Shown piece by piece: positions 43,901 to 57,973 of a stretch of DNA of 64,000 bases. Origin of the DNA: Caprimulgus europaeus (lineage: Eukaryota; Chordata; Aves; Caprimulgiformes; Caprimulgidae); contig OU015541.1 in assembly GCA_907165065.1 (NCBI GenBank), positions 11,337,001-11,401,000 of the forward strand, read 5' to 3'. Made by a program: the position numbers and the translations under genes. Each line of letters begins with the position of its first letter. Position 1 is the first letter of the stretch. The notes beneath the pieces were generated by a model. That model searched no databases. It was not told the DNA's origin and worked only from the letters and a program-made list of their open reading frames with translations.

Positions 43901-46199
43901 CTGGCACCTAGAGATGTTCCAGGTCCCAAAAGGCCTGGATGTGGAGGAGATGTTCTGAGCTGTGCAGGTAAAGCCATTCAGCTTTCCAAACACCTGGCAC
44001 CTAGTTAGAGCTCATCAGAGAACCCAATGTCTGTTCCTCTGGAGGAAGGGAGGTACCTGTGTGAACAGTCACACTGTCAAACAGGAACTAGGAGGCACGT
44101 GAATGCAGCTGCAGGACAGCTAGAGCATAGCCCCTGAAACCTTGCAAGGTTCAAGTGTTTTCTCTGTACGTTTCTCTGCTCTGTGCCAATCCCAGAAGGA
44201 ACACCTCCATTTATCTTCTCTGCAGGGCAGTTTAGGATTTTTCAAGAGAATCCAGGGTAGGTTTGTACCAGACATAAGGCATCTGCTACAGCAACTTCTC
44301 AGTCCTTTGCAGCTCTCAGTTTGGTCTGCCAGAGCCCTCCCTCCTGAGCTGTGACCATCAGTTAAGCCATACAGAGCTGCTCTGCAGTATGTACAGATGA
44401 AGCCATTGAGTTGCTTCCCATATCATCCAGTGCAGGAGCTAGACCTGTCCTCAGCAGTGAGCAGCTAAGGCATGAACTCTTCATCCTGAACAGGTGTCTG
44501 CTCCTACAGGAAGGTCAATGCAGCTGAGACTTTAGAGGAGCTTGACCTACTTCAAAAGAGGGGTGTTGGAGTTTGTATTCTTCCTCTCCACTTTTACTAG
44601 CTGCTGTTTATGTAGAGCCTCCAACACTGCTCATTAGAGGGGTGGCAGCAACCCAGCTAGAATATACCTCACTGAGATCAAAGCCTCATGCAAAAATCCC
44701 ATATTCAGGATATTTATTAGAGATCAAATAACATCTATAAAGCATAAGATTTTTAACTCTACTGATCCTACATTCAGCAGCTGCTTATCTCCTGTATTAT
44801 GGAGAGCTTCCTCAGAACTACAGGGAACTGAGGAAGAAAGGAAAGGCAGATATTACAATTCTTCCTTTTTCTGACTTTTCTCCCATTCTTCTCTCAGCCC
44901 CTGCAAGCAGGAAACAAAAGGAGTCTAGAGACTCTCTGTACCGTGCTACTACTTCTATCACCTCATAGCAATCAGCTAGCTCTTGCTTATTAAAACCTCA
45001 CATTTGAAATATAATAATTATCTACCCCAAGAAAGAATTTCTGGCACTATGTTTTCAAAATAAGAGTTTGGTGACCAGAGAATCTTTACTCAAGAACCCA
45101 CTCAGTGCTCCCAAGCATCCCACTTTGAGAAGGGGCACATTGGCTGTTTATAACTTCACAGCTGCTTGCCTTTTACTCCCACCTTGTTCCATGGACATCG
45201 GCTGTTGTTCCCCACCAGCTCATCAGGCTGATTATGATAAGAGACTTTCTTTCCTTCTACTTTCCTGGAACGTTTGTTGCAATATCTACAGGCAGTAATT
45301 TGGGGTCCACACAGGTTTGGACAATTTCTGAAGGGTTTTACTCTCCTGCAAGGCCATGCTTACCATGTTAAGCAGTTATGGGTAGAGGTTTATGCAGGCC
45401 TTGCCAGGTAAGAAAGGATAATATGATAGTCTCTGGGAAATTTAGGAAGCAGAAGGATAATTTCAGGCTCACTTTGGCAAACATTTTATACAGGCACCCA
45501 CCAGGGAGAAAGAGTAGTCATGCAGTTAAAATATTGGCTTTGTACATTGGCTTTGGCTTTTCCAGAAGCTTCCCATATAACCTCTGACAAAATCTCTTGG
45601 AGAAAACAGTTTTTGAAGCTCCTTAGGCAAGAAAAATAGTGAGGAAATTGCACTGGAGATCTGTCTCGTATTCATACCTCAGTTTCCCATAGGTAAAAAT
45701 GAAAGCAATAATGTTACTTCTTCTTCATCCTTGTTTGCTTCCCCCAGACACAAGGTGCAGGGTGGAGAGTGCCTCTGAGGACATGCTGCACTCTGCAATG
45801 AAGACCAAGCTTCAGGTGAGGTCTACCTGCACCGCTGGCCATTGCTCTTACGTGATGGGGCCATGACAACCTCAGAAGACACTAGCTGGAGGATGTCTGG
45901 GGAAGGATGAGCCTGGTGGCACTTGGCCTCTTCCAGGCACAGGTCTGAGATGGGGCTGGGGTTTGCTGTGTGGCTGGTGAGCAAGTGAGGAGGCCCGATG
46001 TACATGCACCCAGTGGTGTTGGCTGGTGTTGATGTGATGCCTCACACCACAAGGGCTCTGGGCTTCCCAGGTCCCTGTAGGTCCTTGTGCAGGATAAGGA
46101 GCAACTCAACAGGTTTGGGAGGAGTTTGTGCATTTGGTTTTTCTTGATTCCGCTTGAGCTGAAATCACTTGGCAGTATTCTTTGATGGGTGGGAGGGAG
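40906..46199. other. Gene-free unique sequence
   Basis: No supported gene. ORFs are at most about 76 codons. A short direct duplication of TTCTAATTCTA lies around 43163-43187. A possible MIR remnant lies at about 45670-45740. Confidence 0.55.
45670..45740 (+). mobile_element. Possible MIR 3'-half remnant
   Basis: ACCTCAGTTTCCCATAGGTA then AAAATGAAAGCAATAATGTT and ACTTCTTC parallels MIR 'cctcagtttcctcatctgta' then 'aaatggggataataatagta' and 'cctacctc'. This is the best of the three MIR-like matches seen here. Confidence 0.45.
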
Positions 46200-46500
46200 T
46201 AGGTGAAGCCTTGTGAAAAATCTTTACTAAAATACCTTATGTTACTCATTTTAGCATATCAGTTTATTGAGACATTTGGCATAAATTCCGCAGCAATTCT
46301 CCCCAAAGACTTCAGCAATTTGATCCTTTCTTTTTTTTTTCTAAAGCACTGTATACTTTAATTAATAGCTTTTATATTTTAGAATAGCCAAAGGCAAGCT
46401 TCTTTAACCAGAAAAATGTATATATTGACACACCTTTAAGGCAGTAAACTTTTCTGCATATTAATATTGAAAAGAAGCTCATTAATTAGGCAGTCACAAA
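46200..46500. promoter_or_regulatory. Candidate conserved non-coding block beside a CA repeat
   Basis: AT-rich unique sequence with TTTAATTAATAGC, GCATATTAATATTG and CATTAATTAGGC words, homeodomain-type cores at high density. It ends directly in the (CA)n tract. Inference from composition. Confidence 0.22.
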
Positions 46501-46521
46501 CACACACACACACACACACAA
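46501..46521. repeat. (CA)10 microsatellite
   Basis: Uninterrupted CA dinucleotides directly after the AT-rich block. Confidence 0.95.
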
Positions 46522-49500
46522 ATCTTCTGATAGAATAAGAGCATTGAAAATTTTAGATCACTTGGGACAAGTTCTGCCTGGAGCAAAGCTGCAAAGTTAA
46601 TGCTCTGTATTAACTCTAGCAATCAACCCCCAAAATGGCTGCATCCCTCAAGGCCAGTCGTTCCATTTGATCAGGTTGCAAAGCAAATTAGCATTCTCTT
46701 TGCCCTGGCTATGATGCTTCCTATTCTTTTCATGAATGATTTATTGGTCTCCCCTGCCCAGGATATGCTTGTTTTACCATTTACCTTTTCAGTGACGTTT
46801 GCCCCAACAAAAGGGATCATCTGTGGTTTTGGTACTAACTGGAACCTGCACTAGATGCTACTCTCTGCCTTGTACTGAAAAGCAGCATTTGCTGCATGGT
46901 GGCAGGAGTTTGCTTTGGTGATTGTTTTCCCATTCATCTTCTTCCAAATTCTGACTTCTTTATTTGGACAAAATTCCCCTTTATAGAAATGTTCACAGAC
47001 TTTAGGGAAAACCCTGCATTTGGAAGGAGATGATAGCCAAACACTGCAGAGGTGACTTAAATTACTTGGTGCTCTTGGAGGATATCTTGCAAAAAAAGCC
47101 TGGGAATGAAGCAAGAATTCCCACACACGGTGTTTTTCACGTACTCTGAACTGTCATGTGGAGGCTGCAGGGCAGAGATGTTCCCGAGTGTGCCCTGCAG
47201 TTCTGGCCCCCAACCTCCCACAATGGCAATGCTGGCTGGGGAGTATCAGGGCTCGCTCACAGCCTGGGTCTTCCTGTGGAAATGAGAGTCAGGAGTGTTT
47301 GTGGGGGAAAGTGTCTCATCCAGTCCAGGAGCTGCTGGAAATCTTCATTCTGCACTTTAGGTATAGCACAAGAGCATCTGCTGGAACAGCTGAAACAGTC
47401 TTTGTCCTGGGGGATCTTCAGCAACTTCTACCATTTTTGTTTTGTTTTGTTTTTGAAGATATCTGTAAAAAATCAATGAGTAAAAATAAAACTGGGATGA
47501 TGCTTTTGCCCTCTTTCTCTCCCATCTCTCTGCACTGGCTTGAAAAGGTTCTTGAGAGACAAAGTCCTCCCCACTTCACTTTTCTCGCTTCCTGCTTCAT
47601 GAAACCTTGTTATCAGTAAAACCCTGCCCCTGATTTTCAGGAAAACTCTTCTACAAACTATGGAAGAGTCGGTCACTTTGGCTAGAATCTGAGTCATCTT
47701 TCCCACACATTCCTGAGCTGAATCTCTGTTAGTCTCAGTGTGGTCCTTTTTTTTTGCTCCTGGAATTATTGACAAATACATGGAGAACCAATTCTAATGA
47801 GCTCTACTAACCTACTGTACAGACCTGATGCATCATGTGAATTAAGTAGAGAGCTGAACTTCAGATAGGTACTCAGAATGAACATAAACTTTATCAGCTA
47901 TAGTTTGACTGCCATGCATACTTACACTGATTTTCATGAGTTATTGCTTATTTTCATCTGTGCTATCAAGACTAAAATCAAATCCGTGTCTTCTGATGTC
48001 CAGAGAACAGTGACATGAGAACTGGTCTCATTAGCACTCATGGGAGATGCTGGTACACCCTGGGAAGAGAACATGCAGCTTCTGACTTCTTAAAATTTAA
48101 TGACACAGTTTAGAGGGCTTTGATCCTCTAAGTTATCTTTACTTACAAGCAGGCTCATGAAAGTCAATGGGACCTATTTAGAATATAGAAAGTTAAACAC
48201 AGGAGTCAGTCTGTGCAAGATCTATAGCTGCAAAACCAATATTGCCTTGTCCAAATGTCGTAACATTTCCCACAAATTAATAAATGAAGAGATTGTTTCC
48301 TTTTTACTAAATATTGAAAGCAATTGGATTCTCTGTGCCCATTACAGGTGTCCCTCATGGGCTGGGGGCAGATTTCAGCGCTGGGGTTGAATATATATTA
48401 TTTTGTACTTTGAGCTGCTCTGTACATCTCTCCTCGTAGCTACGTTTCTCTTTAAAATTCACGAGGATGGTTCAATAATCCTATAGAATTGCTATAACTG
48501 TCAATGAAGTGCCTCTGGCCATTTTCATAGTTTTTAGGCATAGCTTAGCAGCACCTTATTTGAGTGAAAACACTGCAGGAATAGAAGAAATATTCCTTGC
48601 CAGCTGGAGTTATGCTATGGGCAGCTTTTTGTTGTGTGTGAGTGTCCACTACCTGCTATAGAAGAGAAGCTGTTTAACAAGTCAAACCAGCACTTGGTAA
48701 CAAACCAGCTAAAAAGTTCCACTGTCCTGCAAACCTTTGCAGATAAAGGATTTGCTTTCCAGAGCTTGACTTCACTTCTATTCCTATGCTCATCACCAAA
48801 ATAGATGGGAGTCTTTGTTCAGATGCTCAGAGAAACAGCTAATTCCTTGAATTCTCTTTGCTGGCAGATGGCTGGTATGGAAAGACTTCAGCCTCAATAT
48901 TATAAGTTTGGCAAAGTTCTAATTTACTGCAGATGGGGTCTTAACACAAAAAAGCATTTGATTACCTTAATAAAGGGCAATACTGCCCATAAATACATGC
49001 CATTGTGCTGGGAGGTATCATAAAAAATAATTAAAACCAAACTGCTGTTGTCAGTGTTGACAGACATTAGTCACGTCAGCAGCCTGAGATGCATTGCCAG
49101 GATGAGGTAGGACTGCTCTGATCATGATGTAAGATGTTGAGTATCCTACCAGCTCAGCAGAAGATGCTGAGACAGCCTGGGCTCTCCCGGAGCTCAGCCC
49201 TGGCACCACATCATCTGAAACCCAGGAGTAGTGTAATGCTCCTGTATTCACAAAGGCCCTATCCCGAAGCCCAGTGATCTCACTCCAGTTTTCTAAAGAC
49301 CAAGCCATAACTTTCTGCAAATGATACAGCAAATAGACCAGTTAAAAAGTGTTCCTTGGAAATGTAAAACTACAGGAACCAGTGGTTCTTATGGCAGTTT
49401 CATCCTGTTCATTACTGAAGGGGAATACTTTCCTGGCGCCCGACAAGATAAAAAAAAATGAATAATTGTCTGACAGCTGGGTGGTTCTTCAGATTTTGTG

Positions 49501-52500
49501 CTCAGTTTCTAACCCCAAGCTAATGATAAATGCATCAGCTCTGTTTCTTTGGGTGTCTACTTGTTGTGCATGCTCGTTACATGCCTGTCCTTGCTTGCCC
49601 TTGTGTCTGTTGAGAAGACACCATGCTCAGCAGAGGAGTAGGGCCAGCCCTTCCACACATGTGAGTGTGAAAAGGCACATGGCCTTTCCCCAATGCACCT
49701 GCAGGAAAAAAAAGAGGCTTTTCTTGATCTAGGCAAGGCACGTGGCTGGCCACACTTAGATGAAAAAAAAAAATTCTACTGCTTTGCTTGAAACTTGTCA
49801 TGGAGCTTCAAAGTTAGCTTGAAGTACAGGACATTTCAGTGCACTAACCTGGAGTTGCCAAAGTTGCTAATGGACACTGGAGGCCTGGATACAGCCAGAA
49901 AAGATCTGCCAAGGCTACAGAAAGCTGAAAATTATTTTCTGGGAGAAGGTACACATCATCAGCAGTGCCCACGTACTGCTCCCAGGAGCTCTTTTAGCTT
50001 TCTACTCAAAAAAGTCTTTGCAGCAGTGCTCCAGAGGGTGGGTCTCCATAAGTGCAGAACGACTGCTGCACCCCATGTTGATGGACACAGGATTTGAAAC
50101 TCTGTCCTAATACTCTCTGGAGAAGTGCTAAGCACCAGCTAAACAAACTGCTCTCCTCTGTGGGCTGTGTTAGGAACTGCTGAGGACCTCTTGCAGGGAT
50201 CCCTCCCATGGGAAGGTGAGAATACTGAGAGGGACCCACCTTTCCCCATTCAGGACAGATGAGTCAACAATAGTTCATCTTCCCAAGTCCCAGATGTCAC
50301 ATCTCACTATCCCTCTGCAAAATGGTGAAGAACTGAGACATCTCCTGACTCGTGGCACTCTTGCATCTTGGACCATCCAGGCTCTAGAGTCAGTGCTCTG
50401 ACAATTTGATTCTGAAGTATGGTGAGCAGAAAATCACAAGAATTTCCCCATAAAATACTTTGGAAAGAAAAAAAAAAAGTTTTCCATTCTCTTGGAAGAA
50501 ACTTTCCAGCTAGTTGCTTAAAAACAAACAAAGCCCAAAGCAGAAAACATCCAGCTTCTGGCTATTTCCAGTGTTTTCAAATTATTCCTTTATTTTGAGG
50601 ATTATTTTTTGATGTTGCTGAAAACCAAACTGTTTAGATATTAGCTTTTTTTTTTTAATAGTTTCAGCAAAACACATTAAAAGGATTTGGCTTCATCTGA
50701 GTGTGGTTTGGGAACATTTTAAAATTCTCAAATATTCTGCAGGAAGAGAAATCCCTTTCTACCCAGCTTGGCCATCTGCCTGCTGTAGTAACGTTCATTT
50801 CCTTGCTTATTTTACCCCTTTCCTCCCTCTTATATTTGCACTGATTCTGAATTTCTCTGGACAGGGACTTTACCTTCCTTTACTATTGTTTGTCACCCTC
50901 TCTATTTAGGGTATTACTTTCACGCAGATGAGAACTAACGATAATGGATTTGAAAATGTATATTTAAGTCTAAAGGCTATTTAAGATTCCCCATTCAATT
51001 TCACAGAATAATTAGCAGGCAAATCTATACAGAGCTGTAATTTTCAATCTTTTCTGAGGTTAATGTCTTCAGGGTTCAGTCACAGTGCTAAGTATTTTTT
51101 CTATAAGTTTCTAGAAACATTTTTCTTGGTCATTCCTCAGGGTATAAGAATGCATTGGCCTTGATTCTTTGGCTTGTGGAAGGTGAACGTAAAAGCCCTT
51201 GGAAAGACTTGGACCATTGGACTTGGCTTAAAATGTTCAACAATTCCATTTAGACATCCAGACTTTACTCAAAGTACTCAAGCCTAGAAATACAAGTTTT
51301 TTCCCAAAGGAAAATGGAGTTTTTTAGCAGGACTTCCTGACTGCTTCTGGTGGTGATGTTACGGGGACAATCACTATTGTGGCAGCTCTTTGATGCCTCT
51401 CCTTCTGGCCCTTGCTGAAAAGTAGGAAGTAGTGAAGTGCCTGAAAACATAATTAATACTAGTAAAACTTTGATTAGTACTTTTATTAATGCTTCTGCAA
51501 ATGTTTCAACTATACTGGGTAATAAAACCTCCCAGAGTCTTTTAATTGCCATTTTATTACAGATGGAGCTATTGTACCACCACCAGTTACAGCAGGCTGA
51601 GATTTCACATGGCAAACAAATGTGGTTAGGATAACCCAGCTCTCTAAGACCATAGGACACTGAGTGATGGAACTGGGAGCAAGCCCCATCAATTTCAACT
51701 TGCTCATAGTAGTTTACTAGATAAATGCAGTTAAAAAAATTACAGTTAAAAAAAAAATAGAATGTTAGCCTGGGCTACAGTTTGCCAACATTTTCATGTG
51801 CCTTTGTTAACCAGTTGTTAATAATTGAATGAAAACATCCCATTGCAGCATGCAGGAGGTGATGGACTCACACATACTCTTTTCTAGCCTGGTTCCATCA
51901 CGTTAACACCATGTGCATGACTGCTTGTGGCTGTCATTGTGTGACTATCACTTTCTCCCTAGTAGCTTTTGGATCTGTTACCCAATTTCAACCCATTTGC
52001 CACTGCATTCAGAGATATAAAGTGCTTATAAGTCTTAGGAAAATAGATACCTGGGTTCAGGAAAGTGATTTTGTCAGTGCTTCCACTAAACCTGCTGTAT
52101 GAGCTCATCCCCTGTGAGGCATCAGAAAATCAAGTCAGTCTTGAGCTCTACATCCAAGGGCTACGTTGGTTCTGCTGCTCACGGGACTCAATTTCTGAAA
52201 ATGATTCATCTCACTCAGGCACTCCTACACAGACAGACACTTTCCCTGCTCTCACCACACACACTGCTTGGCAGGATGATTTTCTGCAGCTGCATGGATA
52301 CCCTCATGATCTCTTCTGTGTGTCCTGTTTATCTCCAGGTAACAGGCATCACCTCTTCATTCTCCCCTGCTCCAGTTTTATGTCATCCAGCTCTTCCTAA
52401 TATCCAGTCCCTCTCATTAAATAATTGCTCTAAGGTGATTGACTGTGTGTATGTTTCCTTTTTTGTGGTTCTAGTTAAGTTTTGCCAACATATGTCCCTA

Positions 52501-55500
52501 AAATACTGTCACTGCTGCTTGTGTGTTCTCGTCCTTATATTACTTGATCTATTTTTAATTCCACTTAGGGCTCAGTTCTGCAACTTTGCCTCTGTGCATG
52601 CAATTTTTTTCTGAAGGCCTTTGGAGTTTCTCTGTTTAGGGCCTGTTGATTTGGAAATCACCTTCTTATCAACAACAAGATACAAGTGAAAAATTATGTC
52701 AACCCTCTACTTCTGCTGGGATGATTTATAGCACATTCCTCCTACCAGTTCATTCTTTTCCACACGTTTTTTCCTCCAGAAGAAATGAGCCAGAGGGCAA
52801 AAGTGCAACCCAGTTCATGGCTGAACCTCCCCAAAGTGCAGAGGTGTTGGGTAAATTTGTTTGCTAGAGACACAGGGGTTAAATCTGCTGCAGGGATCCC
52901 TGGTTTATTTTTCCCTAGAGCTTGGGTAACGTTTCCTCTTATTCTGTTCCCTCTCATGTTTTTATCTTGCAGTTTGAGGTAAAATCATCCTGAAGTCTCC
53001 CACGCCCTCCTTGTCATCTTTGCTCCCTGCCATCTCAGCTCATTTAAGCCTTTCATTAGTCAGAAACCCACTTCCACCTTCTTTAGTCTCTCTCACCTCT
53101 TCTGCACAAGTCTGTGACCTTCAGCCCCCCTGGCTTTCATTCCTCACCAGAGTTTGGTTATGTCTGATGTTGAAATCTCCTCTGTGTGCAGACGCTGCAG
53201 AGTTCCCCTTTCCAAGTTGTCATGGTTCTTGCGTTGTTGTAAGAAAACAACTGATTGTGTTCCTACCACAAATCACTGTGAGACCATTTAGGGCAACTCA
53301 GCCTCCTTATCTGAGATCAGATCAGGGCCAGAACTAAAAAACATGTGCCACAAACTCCAGGGAGCCTGGATCCGATTCTGTATATTACAGCAAGGTGAGG
53401 AAGCATCAGGCAGATATTCATTTTTATTCCACCACTTCTATCTCCAATGCACACAGTCATACTCAAGAACTTCTCAACAACCCGAAACAAGATATTCAGT
53501 AAAAGCCATCAATATGGCCCAGGAAAAGACCAGGAGACAATAAGAGCTCTCATTGTTGCTCTAGGTCTCTTGAACAACCACCAATTTTTAGGTTAAATGA
53601 CCAAAACAGGCAGTCCTTGGAAGTTGACAGCTGCCCGTACTGCAGAAGGTGGCAAAGAACTGCATATGGTACTTTCTTCTCTGACCTTGGAGAAAATCTT
53701 GTCTTGACTCCAAAAAAAGGAAGCATCTTAACCTTATATATATACATAAAAATGTTTGTGTGTCTGAAGCAAGACACATAAATAGAGAGAAACGGGATTT
53801 TTTTAATACTCTTTATTGGATAGGAACTCCTCTCTCTTTTTTGCAGAAATGGACTCTCAGGAGAAGTTGTGGTTGTTAACATCCTGAGCACCTGAATACA
53901 AAGGCCCATTTCTCTTGTAGCCTTTCTCCAACAAGCCTGTTTGACTTATGAAGCTGACTTGTTTTCTGCTCCCTCTGCTCTGGGATCTTCAGGGCTGCTC
54001 ATCTTCCCATGCAGCTGGTTCTTCTGTCCATGTTCTCGGGAGCTCATAGCACATAGCTCCTCATTATCTTCTTCCAAACTAGTGATTTACTTGTAGTGGT
54101 GTTCCCATTGCAACACCACGTTGCCATCCCCCATAGTAGTGTTTCCAAAGAACCGTACGATTAGAATACAAAAGTTTAAAGGGTGGCTGTGAATCTGAAG
54201 ATGCAATGCTGGGTTGGGCTTGGCAGACTCACAGGTAGCAAGCTTGGATGGGTGCGGATTTCTGCCTGAATAATTAATCTGTCCCTAGAAGCGTTCTTTG
54301 AGGCTTGGGTGTCAGAACAGATTTTGTTGAATTTTAATATTTCCTGTAACTTACACATCTCATCATTGCCCAGTTATTGTTTCCTATGCTCTCTGGAATG
54401 ATACCACCTTCCACTCGCTGGCAAGTTGTGGCTTTGTGAACATGTTAAATCTCTCATCCCATTCCAGAGTATTTTTGGCCCTCCAGCAAAGTGTTTGTAA
54501 TCTTGTCACCCCATGTGGTTTGATCTTCCAACACCCAGCAAGGGTGAATAAACTCGCCTTGTAACAGCTCCTCATTAAGGGAAAATGGCATATGACACAC
54601 CCAATGAAACAAAGCAATGAGTAACAGTAACATTAGAGACACATTTAAAATGTAGGGCTCAGATTCCAGTGATCGTGGGTCCTGCTAAACCATTTCCATC
54701 CCAGCAACCCATCCTGTACCTACAAGTTGTCCAAGGAAGGTGGGAAGCATGAGGGAAGGGAAGGCAGCGCGGCGGTAGACCTGAATAAATGAGGCAGCCC
54801 CAGAGGCTGCTTTACAGTTGCAACATGGTGCGATGAGTTAAGAAAGAAGAAAATAAAGCAAGCAAAGTGCGTAGGAAGCACATTTCTGTGGTAGTCAAGT
54901 GACACCCCAGTGTTCAGCACAGCACAAGCAGACTGCATGTAGCTTCATGTGCAATTATGAGGGACGTGGCCATTCACCGCAACTGTGAACGCAGTTGCAA
55001 TTAGTACGGTGAAAGCATGAGCCTGAAGTTTCCAAGTACAAAAATGCCATTTATACCACTGTTTAGGAAAATAAAAAGGACATTAAACTGCAGTGGTTCC
55101 TGTTTCTTGGCAGGGATGGTAGAATTTTGTCACAGCACAAATTTGTGAATTCCCTGAAGATGTTATTGCTCATGCACAAACCTCCGTGAGGTGATCCCTG
55201 CTTCTTTGGCAAAGTGACCACTTTCTGTAGACTCTGTTCTGTAAAAATAAACTAAATGGAGTAGTTCTTTCCCTTTGGATTTTTCTCACTCAGGAAACAC
55301 CTATGCCCAAATCCTTAGCTGGTGTAAATCTGCAAAACTCCTCTGACTTCAGTAATGCGATGCCAAGTTTCTCCATCAGAGAATGTGACCTGTGATTTTG
55401 GCTGAGCCTGTAAATTGCCAATTCTATGTTTTTGGACCGATTGTTAGGTAGCTAATCCTCCAATTTGCACATGCAGACAGTCTGAGCACTCCCATGTGAG

Positions 55501-57855
55501 GTTTTGCCTGAGCAAAACTGTAGCCAACACAAAGTGAGTGGGCAAGCATCTAGGTGTGTAATTCAAAGCATGCGAACGTGGAGGCTGAGTTTAGATTTCT
55601 CCCAAACACAGCTCTTTAATTTCTTTTTTTTTGGTAATCTTCTTGCACACAAAAACCACACACACAGTCCCTCCAAAGCCACACTCACAAAAAACAGCTG
55701 TAAGAGAAGAAAAGACAATGAGGCACATTGTGAAGGAGCAGTCAGTCAATTCTCCCCCTGTGTTCCCCACCCAGAGTCAGCACATGCTGGGAGTCAATCA
55801 GCTCTTAGGGGAGCACACGGAAAACATACACCCACAGAAACTTCTTAAACAACCCCACTCCCTCAAATCCTATAGGACTTTGGTGGTTTCAGTGTGGGAC
55901 TTTCTTTCCACAGACTTCTCCCTCCAGAACAATATTTCAAACTGAAGTTTTAACGGAAAAAGTAAATTAATTTTTCTGGGCATTTTTTCATCCTCATTAT
56001 GTTCTCCCAGAGAGAGAAAAAAAAATGTTTTTACAGGGAGAAACTGAGATTAAGCCTCAGACTGTAAAAAATGGAGCCTACATGGAAGTTTATGTGCAGA
56101 CACCTGTCAGTGTGGTCAGTGGAGACTCTACTGTACCCAGCCGTGAAGAGGAATAAGGAAGGTTCCTAGCCAGGGGCTTAAAAACCTAAACCAGTAAGTT
56201 CTTCATGAGGAAAAAATAGTTCAGAGTTTTTACTTTAATTGTTTGACTCATTCCTGACAAGACCTGTGCAAACTACTTAGAATAATCTGAATTCTCAACA
56301 GGCTTGTTAGAGCCAAGAGTGTCCAGCAAAGCCATCCCTGGCTGACTCCACCTGCAAGCTCTTCCACTGGCCTCAGCGAGCTGGCCAGAGTGAGGAGGCT
56401 CACCACATAGTTACTCACAGTATTTGATTTACTGTAGTAATGATACAAAGACATAAAGAATCAGGAGCCATGGAACGAATACCTGTGAGATGGGCTGTGC
56501 CTGCTGAGCTCTTTGGACTACTCTGAAAATGTGATTGAATTGCTCATGGAAGAAGAACTCCCTGCTGAGCGATGCTGATTCTTGCCAGGGCTCAGTATGT
56601 GGGGTTAGGAGCAGCCTTTCTGCTGCTATTTCCATCTTTCTTCTTCCAAGGGGTCATGATATGTCCAGGACTTAGAGTTTGTGTAAAAACAAAGTGCTGG
56701 GACTGCAGGATCCTCATCTTCTGTGACTGAAGCAAGAGCCAGTGGAGGAAAAAGGCAACTTTCCCCCCACACTCATGATCTGAGGACACTTTCTGGGCCA
56801 TCTGCATCCCAGGAGCATTTGTGAGCAGGTGAAGGGTTTGCTGAGGTCAGCAAGTAGGATGAGATGTGATGGGACTCCTGGCACACTGGTCATCCCAGCA
56901 AACCTGGTTCAGTTGAGAAAGAAACAAGCTGATAGCACCGTGCCCTGGTGCTACCTGAGGCTGCCTGTGCCACAGGCCAGCAGAGCCCTTCTCATTGCAG
57001 GACCAGGGAAGTGAGAGCCGTTCCTTGCCCCCTGCAACAAGCACAGCTTGGCTGGGGTATCTGCAAAACACAGACCTGCACAGCATTGGTCTGTGTCTGA
57101 GTACATCACACAGGCATTTAAAGAGTTCTCTAACTCCTGGGGAATTATCAGCCTCCATCTTCATTAATTTGCCTCAATACAACCTCAGAAGGTGTTTGAG
57201 TGCATCCAGGAAGTATTAACGTGGGGCTAAGTGCTTCTAAAAATACTATGCCTGCCAGAGAGGGTTAAATTTAAACTAAAGTCAGGTTTGGGGGGTTTTT
57301 TTGTTGTTTTGTTTTGCTTTTGCCAGAAGCAGTACCCTTGAAGAGTCCAGTAACATGTCTGTGTCTTCAGAAAATTACAGGTGTTTAAGCAGGCTGTGCT
57401 GAAAGGCAGACTGCGAGATAATTGGTGTTTTCTACCCCTCCAGGTTCTTTTGCTGCCTTAGCTCATCCGTGGGGTCTGATGGTGGATGCTCTGCTTTGCA
57501 GGAGCGGGTCACCCCGAGCCTGTTGGGCAGGTTCAGTTGCTGAGCTGAGGCTGGTGATTATGTGCTGGGATGGTTTGCTGGGGCTGATTGTGCAGCTGCA
57601 GCACAGGACCCATCCCTTCCATGCATTCACTTGCCATCACCACAAACCCCATGCTGACCTGTCCTGAAGTGCGGTGAGTTCTTATCTCTCTTGCCTTGGT
57701 GGCTTCTGATTTACTACGATTTAACTCCCAGCCAGTCTGCTATTGCTAGGCAAACCCACTGCAAATGTGAGCAATGAAACAGAAATGCTCCTTGCAATTT
57801 GTTGTCTAGCCTGCCAAAATAAAAAGGATGAAAATATCATGTCTCCTTAGATAAG
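46522..57855. other. Gene-free sequence, about 11 kb
   Basis: No ORF with recognisable domain, RNA gene or transposon was found. The longest ORFs (about 150-170 codons near 47158 and 52099) lack any protein-family signature and are contradicted by overlapping frames. The HNF1-like site at 51817-51829 is listed separately. Confidence 0.5.
51817..51829. promoter_or_regulatory. HNF1-like site
   Basis: GTTAATAATTGAA matches 11 of 13 positions of GTTAATNATTAAC. HNF1B (vHNF1) is a known direct activator of mouse Mafb in rhombomeres 5/6. A match of this quality occurs by chance in tens of kb of AT-rich DNA. Confidence 0.2.
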
Positions 57856-57897
57856 AGAAGATTTTTCTCTTCTAGTAGAAGATTTTTCTTTTCTACT
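57856..57897. repeat. 21-bp tandem duplication
   Basis: Two adjacent 21-bp copies starting AGAAGATTTTTCT, differing at two positions (C/T and G/C). Confidence 0.9.
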
Positions 57898-57973
57898 CTC
57901 CTTTCTGCCTGCCAGCCACACTACCTTTTGCCAGTGCTACCCCTCCCTTTTAAAAGGTCTAGAGGTGTAATAC

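Noticed and set aside
47156-47619. Overlapping 107- and 153-codon ORFs
   Set aside because: Two different + frames open over the same DNA with no recognisable domain; consistent with chance.
52065-52614. 111- and 171-codon ORFs
   Set aside because: Overlapping frames, no family resemblance, and no splice or promoter context.
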